64,000 nt of DNA from Myotis daubentonii. Its lineage: Eukaryota; Chordata; Mammalia; Chiroptera; Vespertilionidae. Below the pieces are notes generated by a model. The model was not told the origin of the DNA. It worked only from the letters and a program-made list of their open reading frames with translations, and made no database searches. A program made the position numbers and the translations under genes. The stretch spans positions 151,898,282-151,962,281 of the forward strand of contig NC_081840.1 of assembly GCF_963259705.1 (NCBI RefSeq). The letters are read 5' to 3'. Below are positions 35,491 to 48,254 of this stretch, piece by piece. Every line of letters starts with the position of its first letter. Position 1 is the stretch's first letter.

Positions 35491-37124
35491 AAATATTTTT
35501 TCTTCCAAACTTTGCACAGACCCACTCAGTTGAGAATTTCCAATGCTGACATGACATCCTATTCCTTAGGTTGAAAACCACTGTATGAAACGTTTCTGAA
35601 GGATAACATTTATTTTTTCATAAGCAAACTTGAACATGAACGATGGGGGGGGGGGAGGGCTGGGGAAGGACAGAGGAGGAAGAAAATATCGAACATGGTA
35701 ACTTAATGCTTGTCCGTTAAAACAGATGCATCTCCAAGTGTGTCACTTTTGTTTTTATTAAGTTTCAGGTAAGTTTGTATCTGATAAGGAAACAATTTTT
35801 CTTATTAAAGAAAAAGGGAAAGAATTAAATAAATGTAAAATGATGCAACTCCCCTAAAGAAAAACAGAACCCACGTTCCCTTTTCCCACGTGACCCAGAA
35901 ATTCTCAGATTTAGAGTGTGCCATGTTTCAGCAGATGCCATGGATCAGAGGGAAATCAGAGTCAGAACACAGCAGGCTGTTATTCGACTTCTCAATGAAT
36001 AACTCACTCAGCCATCACGCTCACGGTGCCGTAAGAGGAAGTCAAGGTATTTTTAGTTTAAACCAAAATCCCACGTCACTTGCCAAATGGTCCTCTACTT
36101 GCTTTAAATAAAGGATAGGCTCTTCCTGGCAGGATGGCATTCAACTTGCCATCTGACAGAAGATGACACGGCACACGCTCGCTCACAGCTCCCGTGCAGG
36201 TGACCGTCCAGAAGTCACCGACATGCAAGTGTTTCATCGCTTTAACACACTATCAACAAACACCTCCAGAGGGAAACGGAAACCCAGACAGCATTTACTG
36301 TCCCAAGTTCCCATCAACTCCAGCCGTCTGGCCAGGCCCGGGCCTTCCTAATCAGGGAGAGCACTTCCAGGGGGAAGCAGGAAGAGGAGCGGGAAGGGCC
36401 GGCCTCCAGGTGCTGCTCAGAGACCCTCTCCTTTGGTGCTACACCCCCTGCCCCCAGGAGAGAAGTGCTCTCACAACAACCCACACAGCTGCAGGCCACA
36501 CTGTGCCCGCCTTCTTTTAGGGGTGGCAGGAGCCTGGCTGATGGCAGCAGCTTCAGGGTCTGGGCTGGGGTCCGCACTTACAGAACAGAGACAATGCACA
36601 GGTGAGCAGCCTCGGTGCACGCACTGGGCACGGCTGTCACCGCAGCCAGTTCTGGGTGTGCCTCCCGGGGCGGGAACCGGACTCAAGTGGGCTCCTGAGA
36701 GGCCCTTTCCTGGAAACGTGCTCGGAGCCACGCAGAGAATGCAGGCCGGACTCGGCTCAGTCGCGGTTCCGGTTCCCAGGTGCTCCCGCCTGCTCATGCG
36801 AGACCATGCAAACCCCCAACCCTCTGGGCCCGCTCGGGGTCACACCTGAGGTCGGGTGTCTCATCCCAGCGTGGACCTGCCGAGGGCGGACACCGAGCTG
36901 CTCTCTGTGGCTCTTGGCTCCGTCTCTCTGCCCTGGAGGTGGAGGCACAAGCCCCCTTGCTCAGGGTCAGCTGGAGGGAAGGACCCTCTCAGGCTGCCTC
37001 CCCACACCTCCTCTTTGATCTCCTCCTGCCAGTCAATTCACCCCTTCCACACTTGCCACTTGTCCACACATACCCCCGAGCCCCACTCACTACCAGCAAC
37101 GTGTCATTACCCACGAGTCAGCCT
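35491..37124. other. Unique stretch
   Basis: Contains an 11-base G run at 35645-35655. The right part is GC-rich with many overlapping frames. No exon supported. Confidence 0.45.
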
Positions 37125-37215
37125 CTCCCACTAGACAGGGACCGTGTCTGTCTCTCGTTTCTGTCTCTGGGCCCCAGCATCTCAGCCCAGAACCTGGGCC
37201 TGAGGCACGCACCAA
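37125..37215 (+). repeat. L2 LINE fragment
   Basis: 'GACAGGGACCGTGTCTGTCT' followed by CCCCAGCATCTCAGCCCAGAAC matches the L2 3' region (GGCAGGGACTGTGTCTGTCT...CCCCAGCACCTAGCACAG). Confidence 0.5.
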
Positions 37216-38263
37216 TTCTGAAGGGACCAAATGAAAGACGGAGTTAAGAAAAAACGTAAAAGGTTCAGTAGGATGTATGTGAAGTAGGTAAAGTTACAGA
37301 ATAATATGTATCCATGTGAAAGCTATTACGCAAAAAAAGGTTTTCTGTAACGTTGTTTCGATGCTTTTCCAATCAAATATGTTTTTAACAAATATTTCCT
37401 CAGAAAAGTACATCTTTTATACTCTAAGAACATAAGCCATTGGGAAAAAAATGTTTATTTAAACAAAATCAAGGCCTTAAAATTTTCCTTATCCTAAAAT
37501 CTGGGGGTTTTCCAAATACCATCCTTGGCACAGAAAAAAAGCCTCTCCATCGAAGCAGCCCTGGGCACCAGCGCCAGACGAGCGAGACGCCACCCCTGCC
37601 CGCAATGCGTCCCCCCAGGGAGAGAGGATGGGTGAAGAGTAACGCAGGAAGAAAACTGCTGAAGGACGCAACCTTTGGGACTCTTGGGGTGCGGAGTGAA
37701 AGAAAGCAATACATTCTTGAGGAATACTATATTAGCAGTACTGAGATGTACAATTAACACTCATTCCAATTTAGGAATTCTAAGAGCCGGCACACTAAGT
37801 GAAATAAACTAAATCCAGAGCCTGGATTGGGGTGGATTTCAATAGTTAGCAAACGTCCCCATGGTGAAGACCTCAGCTGGGTAGCTGGCTGCTGGTCTAA
37901 ACCCACTTCCTCCTCCGTCCCAGACCACACAGCCAGCCTCCTCCTCCGGGCATAGCTGAGCTCCGGCAGGACCATGTGAGCTGCGCCCCTTCGGCCTGGC
38001 CCTCGACCCTCCCGATGCACCTGCCTCCTCAGCTGAGGTCACTGCTGGAGGTGGCCAGCTGCCACGCCGGGCTGCCACGCCAGGACTGTGCAGGATGCAG
38101 ACATGGGGAGCCTCAGTCACTCCCACCCCAAGACCTAGGAGCCCTGAATTCTTTGTGATCAAGAAACAAACTGTTATCGTTTGAAACCATTGCATGTTTG
38201 CATCTACTTGTTACCACAGCCAGGCCGACCAGCCGCTCAAACTGAACTTTAATCATTTACTTT
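37216..38263. other. Unique stretch
   Basis: AT-rich to 37.5 kb, mixed after. No feature recognised. Confidence 0.45.
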
Positions 38264-38279
38264 GAAAAATGAACTCATG

Positions 38280-38714
38280 GTGGATTTAAAAACTGTGGTA
38301 CATCTACACAATGCAATACTACGCTGAGGTAAAAAAGAAGGAGTTCTTACCATTTGCAACAGCATGGATGGAACTGGAGAGCATTTTGCTAAGTGAAATA
38401 AGCCCGTCAGAGAAAGATAAATATCACATGATCTCACTCATTTGTGGAATATAATGAACAACATAAACTGATAAACAAAAACAGATCCAGAGACAGAGAA
38501 GTATCAATCAAACCATCAAATCTCAGAGGGAAGGTAGGGGAGGGTGGGGGTAAGGGGGAGAGATCAACCAAAGGACTTGTATGCATGCATCTAAGCCAAA
38601 CCAATGGACACAGACAACAGGGGGGTGAGGGCATGAGTGGGGGGAATAGGGGTAACGTGGGGATAAGGACACATATGTAATAACGTAATCAATAAAAAAA
38701 AATTTAAAGAAAAA
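38280..38714 (+). mobile_element. Young 5'-truncated L1 insertion
   Basis: Reads from ORF2-end ('TTTGCAACAGCATGGATGGA', 'GAGCATTTTGCTAAGTGAAA') into the vesper bat L1 3' UTR (AACAGGGGGGTGAGGGCATG, GGACACATATGTAATAACG) and an A-rich tail after AATCAATAAA. A perfect 16-bp duplication GAAAAATGAACTCATG is present at 38264-38279 and 38715-38730. 435 bp, non-coding. Confidence 0.95.
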
Positions 38715-38730
38715 GAAAAATGAACTCATG

Positions 38731-40905
38731 AAAAAGTAACACATACGCACCCCTTTCCACCCACTCCCAACGCCATCCACTCCCCGGTGTGATCCCCGTG
38801 GAATCTCTGCATTCCTGTGCATCTTGTCTATACTCACACAAGCACAGAACCCTCACCAAGGTCATCTTTTTTTTTTTTTTTTAACAAAAATGGGACCAAA
38901 GAATGTGATCCTGACAGTCCATCATGTACATGCTGCAGCCCTGAAATTCTTCTCTTCTGATACAACTAATGAACCGTAACCTCCTGCAAGGGGGTGAGCT
39001 GACTATCCAACCTGTGCCCTCGAACCTTCTGTTCCAACCGCAGGGGTGTCCCCAGGAGTAGGCGGAGACACAGGCTGGGCATCTCCCTTCGAAGCTAAAC
39101 ATTTCCAGATCCGTGGTGTGAGTCCTTGGTTGCATGTCACTGAGAACCACCATTCATGTTTCCTCATATTGAAACCACTCGTTTATGGTTAGAAGACAAC
39201 ATCTGGATGTCTAGAGACTACCATTTCCCAACAAAAATGTTAAGGTCCAAAATGCCGACACCACGCTGTCTACTAGGCAAGGCACACGACCCTTGTCACT
39301 TTGTGAAGTAGCCGCTGAACGGACACAGGTAACGTGTTCCGTGAGGCAGTTTCTCCGGTTGTGACCCCGATGGCTCGGCCAGGACGGCGCTGGCCCCTTA
39401 AGGGCATCTGTCTCCTGATGGCTGGGAGGCCAGGACCTAAAAAATGAGAGTGACTGAGGACAGAGTGCTGCGGCCAGGGCGGGGCACCCTGTGTCAATGC
39501 AAGTCCGAGCCCAAGTTCCCCTCCAACTTGGAGACGACACAGAATCCTGAGCCGCTGCTTCTCTGGACCTCATTTTATTCAAGAAAGAAAGAGAGAAAGA
39601 GAGATGCAAAGGCCCTTGCTCACCACCCCATCCTCATCCCTCTTCCCACATCCCAGTGGGAGGCCCAAGGTCACCCAGCTCTGAGAGCTCAAGGGACTGT
39701 CCCTCCAATCTGGATGCAGCCCTGAACTGCCCCCCAGCCACGGCGCCAGCTGCGCTCATGGCCACGGTCCAGGCGCTCACCCTGGGAGCCCTTGGAATGC
39801 GGGTGCCTTTCCCCACAGAACCAGCATCTCAGAGAGTGGCCCGGCTGAGCAGGGGCCTGGCAGGGGCCTGGCAGAGGCCGCGAGCCGGAAGGCGGAGCGG
39901 ATGAGGAGGCAGACAGCAGGTGGTATTTGCGCCAAAGGACCACTGCCCTCAGCCGTACACAAGGTGCTGACGGGGCCACCAGCTTTCCTGCAGTAATCAC
40001 ACCCTACAAAGCCCTCATGGAGGAAAAAAATCTCCCATGTACTTGGCAAATATGTAATCCCTTTAAAGGTTCATTAATAAAACTCAACGTCCTAAGAGCA
40101 GCCGGCCCAGGCCCAGCCTCCCTTTGCACCAAGGACTGTGTTTCCACAACGCTGAGAGCCGCTCCTAGAAAAGCAGCTTTTTTCAAATGTACAGTGTTGG
40201 CTCTAAAGACAGTTTTGCAAGAATAAGCTTGAGAATCATGTTATCTGACCATCTCAAGCCGTATGCATGAGTCTCCCAACTAAGTCCTGAGCCAATAGAA
40301 AGTGACGTGTAAAATGTGTAAATGCCAGCTAATCGAGGTGAGGGGAAGGAAACTGCACTAAACATTTTATGGGGAGAGCAGTGGGGGGTGAGGGGGAGCG
40401 GGGAGGGCAGACTAATTTAGGGGTGCTGAGCTCTTAGCTGAGGAACATCCCTGAAGCCTAAGACCTCTGAGAAATCCCAAGTACCCAGCCGCTCCCTCCC
40501 CAGATTCCTTCATCATTCCAGGCCCCTGCGGAAAGCAGCAGTGGGCTTCCCACAAAGACAGCTGCACTGGGACAGGAGGAAGAGTCGCCCTTAGAAACCC
40601 CCAAGTCAGCAAGCGCATTCTGAGCGCCTACAACTGCCCGGGACACCAGACAGGATGCAACAGGAAGAGGTAAATTCCTGACTTCTGGGGATTCCACATC
40701 CTCGTGCATCAAGATCTAAACTGCAGAAGGACAATTAGAGCGTGGGGATCGAGATGACTTCTTGAGTCCGGTGGGCCTTTAATGGACAAGTGGGGCTGAA
40801 GGCGAAGTATATCCATTCCCCAGTCCTCTGGAACCACGCAAGGGGCTAACCACCTTACGTCTTTACACCCAGTCTGCCAGAGTAGTCATCTGTTGAAAAT
40901 TACAG
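38731..40905. other. Unique stretch
   Basis: A 17-base T run ends near 38882 and may mark the edge of a very old LINE fragment at about 38770-38910. Otherwise nothing is recognised. Confidence 0.4.
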
Positions 40906-40911
40906 TAAGAG

Positions 40912-41073
40912 CCCTGGCTAGTGTGCTCAATGGTTGGAGCGTCGGTCCGCAACCCGAAGGGTCATAGGCTCGATTCCCAGTCAAGGGCATGTACCTCGGT
41001 TGCAGGTTCCCTCCCTGCCCACGGTTGGGGCTTGTGTGGGAGGCAATCAATCGATGTGTCTCTCTCACATCAA
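40912..41073 (+). mobile_element. VES SINE, truncated at its 3' end
   Basis: CCCTGGCTAGTGTGCTCAATGG head, GGCTCGATTCCCAGTCAAGG B-box region and 'CAATCAATCGATGTGTCTCT' body are present, but the element stops at CTCACATCAA with no terminal GAGGATTAA or A-tail. Short duplication TAAGAG at 40906-40911 and 41074-41079. Confidence 0.82.
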
Positions 41074-41079
41074 TAAGAG

Positions 41080-41425
41080 TCATGATTCTATGGCTAAAAC
41101 TTCCCAATTCAGAAATATCAAGAATACACTTCTTTGGGTAAGAGAAAGATGTCCACTGGGATGGGGACTAGAGCACTTCATAAACTGCTCAGGGCAAGGC
41201 CAGCAACTCAAAAAAGAGACTCTAAATTGTTCTTTAACTTGAGAAACCAAAGTTTAAAATCGTGAAGAGCTTCAGGAAGAATGATACTAGACAGCGGAGA
41301 TACTACAATGCTCTTACCTGGATGGGACACCCTGCTGTCCTGTCTGGGTCAGCAGGTACCTCAACACAGGTGTCTTCAGACAGGGATACAGGCTGCCGAC
41401 CGCATGTGACCTCTCCACTGCACTG
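41080..41425. other. Unique stretch before the minisatellite
   Basis: Nothing recognised. Confidence 0.4.
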
Positions 41426-41850
41426 TGCTATACTACTCAGCACAGTACTATACTGCAGCAGCTATACTATACAGTGCTGTACTACACTGCACTGTGCTAT
41501 ACTATACAGCGCTGTGCTACACTACACTGTGCTATAATATACAGCGCTGTGTTACACTGCACTGTGCTATAATATACAGCGCTGTGTTACACTGCACTGT
41601 GCTATACTATACAGCGCTGTGTTACACTGCACTGTGCTATACTATACAGCGCTGTGTTACACTGCACTGTGCTATACTATACAGCGCTGTGCTACACTGC
41701 ACTGTGCTATACTATACAGCGCTGTGCTACACTGCACGGTGCTATACTATACAGCGCTGTGCTACACTACACTATGCTATAATATACAGCGCTGTACTAC
41801 ACTGCACTGTGCTATACTATACAGTGCTGGTTGTACTATGCTATCATAGT
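41426..41850. repeat. 35-bp minisatellite, indel-free
   Basis: The word ACAGCGCTGT (or ACAGTGCTGT) recurs at 41471, 41506, 41541, 41576, 41611, 41646, 41681, 41716, 41751 and 41786, always exactly 35 bases apart, and a final ACAGTGCTG at 41821. A degenerate lead-in occupies 41426-41470. The core word is a 10-bp palindrome. Because the unit has no stop in any plus frame and 35 is not a multiple of 3, a long open frame arises through the array; it is an artefact. Confidence 0.97.
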
Positions 41851-42917
41851 CTCTTGTATACTATGTGCTCTATTCTATACTGTACTGTGCTCTGCCCTGC
41901 TCTACTGTAATACACTGGAGTATGGGCAGTTATGTTTTCATGGTATCTGAGTTCTTTTTAAGTCCAATACTCAAATGTGATTCTTATCTTTTAAGAAATA
42001 ATGTTTATTACGATGTAAATTCACACTTCACTATGATCTGCACCTTACCTATCTCATCTAAGCAACCACTTCTCACAGCCAGGCTTCTCTGCCTGCTCAC
42101 AAGGCGTTTGGAGGTCCTGGTTGTCAGTGAGGGCGGGGCTGAGGCCCGCAGTCGTAGCCTAGAAAAGCAGCATCCGCACAGCATCATCGTCTCGCATCCA
42201 GGACCCGCAGGCCCGCCCTGTTGAGGGCGTACCAGGAGGATAACCAGACTCTTGTCAGTGGACACCAGGCATAGCACACAGCGACTCAACAGCAAGGCAA
42301 GCCAAAGCTCGAGTGCTCACAGAGACCAGGAGAAAGCAGCGTGGGTGCTGCTGACCCACCGACCACCGCTGCTCTAAGAAGGATGCGGCCAGGTTTTCAC
42401 GCAGGCCGGCCGGGTAAGTGATGCAAATGCGCTGGGCGTATAGAGAGAAAAGTGAAACGGGTCTGAGAGCCCCGCCCCCGCGCTGGCCAAGTCAACAGGA
42501 GAATGGGGAAGAAATCGAAACCCGGTGGCATTGGCCTGGCACAGTGTGAGTGCGACGTCAAGTCCCCGGGAAGTTCACACACTGTTTTGTTACCAAACAC
42601 TAATCATTAACGTGTCTTGTCAAACCAACGTCACCATTAACCACCTGCATGTTAAGCAGCAGCATCTGTCACGTGTCCAGGAATCGTTCACAAAGCTTAG
42701 AACAAGGGGCCATCGGTGTCCTTTTTATTAAGGCGTCGGTGACGCCCCTACGCCCACTTAAACCATTAACTCCCACGATGCAGGCAGATGTATGTTATAG
42801 ACCTCTGGGCGCTGCTACCCCACGGTGGGCCGTTCAATTCCCTCCCCGAGAGAAAGGCTGGCCGATTCGGGCACAGGCTGTTCAGCGACGTGCCTTCCAC
42901 AGAGGACTTCACCAACT
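41851..42917. other. Unique stretch
   Basis: No feature recognised. Confidence 0.4.
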
Positions 42918-43031
42918 TAATGCACACACAGTCACACACACACACACCCAGAAACACACACACACATGTACGCACACACAATCACATCCACACACCTGTT
43001 CACACACACTCACGCAGGCACACACACTCAG
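42918..43031. repeat. Imperfect CA-rich repeat
   Basis: CACACA blocks interrupted by GTTC, GTAC and ATCACATC words. Accounts for the His/Thr-rich open frames here. Confidence 0.85.
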
Positions 43032-44912
43032 GAGCCCCATCATGCCATTCTATAAAAAGGGGCGCATCCCCCCCAATGAACCTTCTTGAAATCAGTGAGC
43101 CCACTCGGCTGGGCTCATCTCTCAATTCCAAATAATGAGGCCTCATCCAGACCGTCTGCCCCCAAATTCTTCAACTAATTCTGCTCATTACAGTCCATGG
43201 CACCAAAGATGTGTGGTTTCAACTCAGACTGAATGTTCTCATTCTCTTCGTTACCCCAGTAACAGCGAGTATGCAAAAGGGGGGCTGTGGGACAGGGGGC
43301 CACTTATTCAGTGTAACTTCCTGGGTCCCGAGAATGTTTTCTCCGTCCGAGAAATTTCCTCCTGAATAAAATCATGAGATAATCCTTCCCTTCCTGCTTG
43401 TTCTTTCCATGCCCTTCCACTGCCCTTTCATCATCCCAGAAACTGAACCCCAGTTGTTTAAAACTGAAGGAAAGGAAAGAGCCCTCAGAAGCAATCCCCC
43501 CGCCGAGGGAAGCAGAGGGGCCAAGCGTTTTTGGGGGGATGCACAGAACTGAAAGTCAGGATGTCCCTCTCGAGCCAGAAACACCCCGACGGCAGGCACA
43601 TTAGTGAGCCGGCCCGTCTTCCGTGTCCGAAGCAAAGACTGTTTTCTTCGTCCCTATTTCGCGAAGCTGCCGTGAAGGAAAGTGAAAGACACAGCACTGT
43701 AAACAAGAGAAAGAGAGGACACCTTTTTTAAAATGTGCATCTGCTTTGCAAAGGACATGAGGGCATGACCCCTCATGAGAGAGCCATGAAGATGCTGAGC
43801 CATCGTGAGACTCTACAGAAATGCACATCCTACAGCCTCACCAGCCAGGTGTCCCACACACCCCAGGAACGGCCACGGGGCCAAGTGTCACCAACAGGTG
43901 CTCAGCCGTCACCTGTGCAGCGAGACCAGGAGCTCCCACCACAACTTCTAGGAATCTAGCTTGCAACATCTTCACAGCTAACCTGTCACAAAAACACAAG
44001 GTTGCAAATGCCGCAGCCCACGCGCTGAGACACCCCTAACCAGAAATAGAGAACATCACCCCGGGGTCAGAACACACCAGCCAGAGCCCTGAAGTCCTTC
44101 CCAGCCCTTCCCTTTCCTTTCTTCAACTCCATTCACCCCGACTCCCGTGTCATGACGACGATGACAATGATCTGGGCATAATAATTAAATGATTTCACAA
44201 CGATTCCAAGATCTTATTTTCCATGAGGACTTACCACAGTTTGTTTGTAAGAATTCCACATTTCCCTCCCAGGGCGTTTCTCCCTCCCCTCCCTGGATCA
44301 CCTTCTCTTTTTTCCACCCCGAGCACTGAGCGTGAGGTGAAGCCTGCTTTGTAGGTCTGACTGCTAAGATATTTGTTATTTATTAGCAGAGATGAAAGGA
44401 CACATGCAAAACTGAAGAAAGGCAGGAGCTAAATGCGGACACAACGCGGACACAAGGTGCATGTTGTTCCCGCTGGATGCCGCTGGCTCAGAACCGCGGG
44501 CGTAAATCACCATTCCCTCACGGAACTAGGCAACCCCGGAATCACATTCCCAACTGAACTCAGGCCCTTAGCTGCAGGTGCCTCCTTCCAAACGCTGGGC
44601 AGTGGGGAGACACCGTGGGGACCCTGACGCTGGCGAGCTGCTCTGCAGACATCACAAGAGACACGCTAAGAGTCAGTCACCCATAATAAGCCAGAATCAA
44701 AGCACAGGGCGTTCTGAAATGCACAGGCACATTCCAGCTTAAGGGCCCTTCGGAACGTTCCTTTGTTCTGAATGAACTTACAATAACAGCAATTCATGGA
44801 TACCATGGGCAAGTGATCCGCGGGGACCTGGCGCCACTGGTCCACGCTCTTTTATGTACTCCAGCCGCTCCCTCCACCAGCTCTGTCCTGGTCTGCAGGA
44901 ATGCTCACTCCA

Positions 44913-44913
<1 letters not shown>
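43032..44913. other. Unique stretch
   Basis: 44150-44270 is AT-rich and repeat-free. Elsewhere mixed composition with no exon. Confidence 0.4.

Positions 44914-44956
<43 letters not shown>
44914..44956. repeat. (CA)n dinucleotide microsatellite
   Basis: About 21 uninterrupted AC units. Pure enough to be polymorphic. Confidence 0.97.
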
Positions 44957-44959
<3 letters not shown>

Positions 44960-45234
44960 TTCTTCCTCCCCCCTCCCACCTGCACTCGGACATTCACCAT
45001 CCCCGGGTGCCACACCGGGGAACAGCCCTGGGGCTCGCCCGGGCCTCTCCTAGACGCCCCACCCCCCAGCAGGCTACTCCTCAGAAGCACAGCCTGGATC
45101 AGATCATGGTCCCCTCCCAAAACCCTCATGGTTCCCCCATAACCTGACGGCTGAAGGCACCCACGTCCAGGCCTCCGTTATGGTCACACATATTTTATCA
45201 CCCACAGAGCTCACAAGTGACATGCCTGCATTCT
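44957..45234. other. Unique stretch
   Basis: Nothing recognised. Confidence 0.4.
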
Positions 45235-45242
45235 CCCTAGGC

Positions 45243-45477
45243 CAGTGATGGCGAACCTTTTGAGCTCGGCGTGTCAGCATTTTGAAAAACCCTAACTTAA
45301 CTCTGGTGCTGTGTCACATATAGAAATTTTTTTATATTTGCAACCATAGTAAAACAAAGATTTATATTTTTGATATTTCTTTTATATATTTAAATGCCAT
45401 TTAAGAAAGAAAAATCAACCAAAAAAATGAGTTCGCGTGTCACCTCTGACACGCGTGTCATAGGTTCGCCATCACTG
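45243..45477 (+). mobile_element. nhAT-type short hAT transposon, copy 3
   Basis: Same family as 5782-6017. 8-bp duplication CCCTAGGC (45235-45242) / CTCTAGGC (45478-45485), one mismatch. 235 bp. Confidence 0.95.
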
Positions 45478-45485
45478 CTCTAGGC

Positions 45486-45914
45486 CCCCAGTTCCTCCCT
45501 CAGGAGCTGTATGGAATACCCGTATACTTCTAAGTTGTAATTGAATGTGCTTCTTTAAAACAAACTTTCCTGATAGTTGTGGCATTGCCACAAAAATGAA
45601 CTGCTGAAACACGAGAGCTCATGCGCTGCAGCATAGGACGGGCGGCCGCCTCCCGGAAGCAGTGTCCAGCCCCTCCCCCCAGGCTCAGCGATGCCGCAGC
45701 CGCTGAATTCTCCCGCGCAGGCTCTGGGCCGCTGCTCTGTCTCAGCAGCCGAGCCCCATCTGATCAGGAAATAGGTGTGTTTGCTCCGAAACCTGTTTGT
45801 GCCAAGTGTACCTGTAACAGACTACTGAAGCCAATTAAATGTGACTCCAAAAAGAGTCACTGATTCCATGAAAACAAAGTGGGATGTTTTGCAGCGAGTT
45901 GATATAAATTAGGA
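45486..45914. other. Unique stretch
   Basis: A small GC-rich segment at 45620-45760 has several CpGs. No exon. Confidence 0.4.
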
Positions 45915-45931
45915 TAAAAGTAATTTTTTAA

Positions 45932-46143
45932 AATATATTTTATTGATTTTTTACAGAGAGGAAGGGAGAGGGATAGAGAGTTAGAAACATCGATGAGAGA
46001 GAAACATCGATCAGCTGCCTCCTCCACACCCCCTAACTGGGGATGTGCCCGCAACCAAGGTACATGCCCTTGACTGGAATCGAACCTGGGACCCTCCAGT
46101 CCGCAGTCCGATGCTCTATTCACTGAGCCAAACCGGTTAGGGC
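45932..46143 (-). mobile_element. VES SINE, recent insertion
   Basis: The minus strand starts CCCTAACCGGTTTGGCTCAG and ends 'AATCAATAAAATATATTTTA'. A perfect 17-bp target duplication TAAAAGTAATTTTTTAA lies at 45915-45931 and 46144-46160. Confidence 0.95.
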
Positions 46144-46160
46144 TAAAAGTAATTTTTTAA

Positions 46161-46899
46161 TGAAACATAATGTTGCTTTCAAATTAGGTGTGGGCAAAAC
46201 AATGAAAAGAGTGTGGGAGACAGTAATACATGTTTCAAACCTAAGTCTCTAAACCCAGGTGGGTGTCCGTCACCCTCCATGCCAATGGACAGAGAACAAA
46301 AGGATGCGAAAATAGCTCCCTAAGTGAAAGGGTTTTCTGAAGGGTGGGCAGGTCACAAGAGCCTTACAAAGGGACCTGAGAGTCTGCCTCCCTGGAGTAT
46401 TCTTCATGGGGCATAGCCCCGCACGCCCGCAGCAGTCCAGAGGGCCCTCAGACACACAGACTGCGGATGCCTTGTAGCCCGCATGCCGCACAGCTACGCA
46501 CACACCTCAGGGGTGTGCACCCAAAGGGTTTCATGTCTGTAAAACCAAGATTGCACCAATTTCCGCCTGAACAGGTTGAATGCAGATGCCCAGAGGAGAG
46601 CTGCTCACCCCAACATCGACACTCAGCCATGTTTCAATCACACGCCTGGATCTGCAAAAACGAGCAACAGCTAATAATCGGGTGATGCCAACCTGCCCGT
46701 CCCACGGTGCCACAGAAAGCAGTTCTCCGCCAGGGGTCATTCTGCGGGAGTGAGGTGGAAGCACGGTGACACTAAAGGTCTTAGGACGCATAGGACGGCC
46801 CCTCCCGCCCCGTTCCTCGCCCCTCCCCCCCCCCCCCACTCCCGCACACACACAGGGTCCTGGAGCCTGAGTCTGAGAAACCAGACCCAAAGGACTAAG
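46161..46899. other. Unique stretch with 13-base C run
   Basis: The C run is at 46825-46837. Nothing else recognised. Confidence 0.4.
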
Positions 46900-47235
46900 T
46901 GGCTTTTCCCCCAGCTTCATTGCGGTGTGACTGAGAAATATAATTGTATGTGCTTACATTGCATGCCCTGATGATTCTTTTCATGCATCTACATCGTGAA
47001 ATGATCCCCAAGATCAAGATAAATATGTGGGACAACGGACACGTTCATTAACTCCCTGTGTTGAGAATGCCTAATATTTACTCCGAGTAACTCTAAGTCC
47101 GTATAATACTGAATGAGAACTGTGGTCGCCACACTGTGCATCCCCAGCAGTTACCATCTTATACCTGCAAGCCTGTGCCCTTTGACCAACATCTCCCCCT
47201 CCCCCAGCCGCTGGTGGCCACCAGGCTGGATGCTG
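46900..47235 (-). mobile_element. L1 3' UTR fragment (minus strand)
   Basis: 'CAGCTTCATTGCGGTGTGAC', 'CGTGAAATGATCCCCAAGAT', 'TTTGACCAACATCTCCCCCT' and 'GCCGCTGGTGGCCACC' follow antisense L1 3' UTR order. Confidence 0.8.
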
Positions 47236-48254
47236 ACCTTGAAAAAGAAAACAGAGCTTCGAAGATGCAGGTTTCCTGGACACAAGAGAAATAAACACAA
47301 CGTTTCTGAACCACTAGTTCCTCTCCATTTTTATTTTTATTTTTTTTCCATTTTTATTTTTATCTCCTTTACCACTCTGGATGACTTGTAACGTATACAT
47401 ATATATTTTTAACTGTATAAATGTTATATATTTGTGCCTTGATTTCATTTCTCGCTTCATTCTATAAATAAAACGTACTTTTTTTTTAACCAAGAGAAAA
47501 AAGGGAAGGGGTGAATAAATAACAATGCAATCTAAAGCAAGATGTGTAAATGTACAAGTCCAATAATGATATCTTCTAGTTAGGAAAATATTTTTAACAA
47601 TTCCAGACTTCATATAGAGACTCTAATAAATGAGTTAGCTTTTCAAAAGAAAACAGCACAGACGCAGCTGCCGGGGAGATTGAGAGTCCCCACTAACAGG
47701 AGTCCCCACTAACAAACAGAAGTCCTTGAGCGTGTGAAACGCTGCCTGGTACACCCCGGCCAGAGCAGGGGCCTGACGTGCTTCCCGCTACTGTAGCTTC
47801 CACAAAACCATTGGTCGCGGGAACCAGGCAACAAGCAGGCAATTACATCAAAAACAAGAGCTGAGCTTCCCTCTGGAAGGACCTAATGCGAGGAACACGC
47901 CACAGATCTTCTATGGGACTCACACGCCCTGAGGGCAATCTGCTGCCCCAGGTAAACCACCAGGAGGGAGTCGCTCACAGGGACCTTTTCCTCCCTCTTC
48001 AGAGGACCCACGTCCTCACTTAGCATCTGTACGGTAGGTTCTTGAGCTCCCAAGGACTCGCAGTGACCACGAAGGCAGACCACGGGGAAGGGGACCGTGA
48101 CTGCAGAGCGTGCTGCCTGGCTGGGATGGAGCCGGTCAGCTCCGGACAACCCCACTCCTCTGCGGTAACGGGCGGGCAGGGGTGTATGTGAAATAACAGG
48201 AGCTCACATATCGTAATTCTGAATTTCGGCTTTCTTCAAACTGGCCTTCCAGGA
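47236..48254. other. Unique stretch, AT-rich at left
   Basis: T-rich words (CCATTTTTATTTTTAT) at 47330-47370. A small tandem duplication GAGTCCCCACTAACA occurs near 47685-47715. No gene. Confidence 0.4.

Noticed and set aside
41425..41910. 161-codon repetitive protein
   Set aside because: It is the read-through of a 35-bp minisatellite whose unit lacks stops in all three plus frames. No start context or flanking coding sequence.
42918..43031. CRISPR-like regular repeats
   Set aside because: The repetition is a dinucleotide CA tract. No spacer structure exists here or in the two minisatellites, whose units are contiguous.
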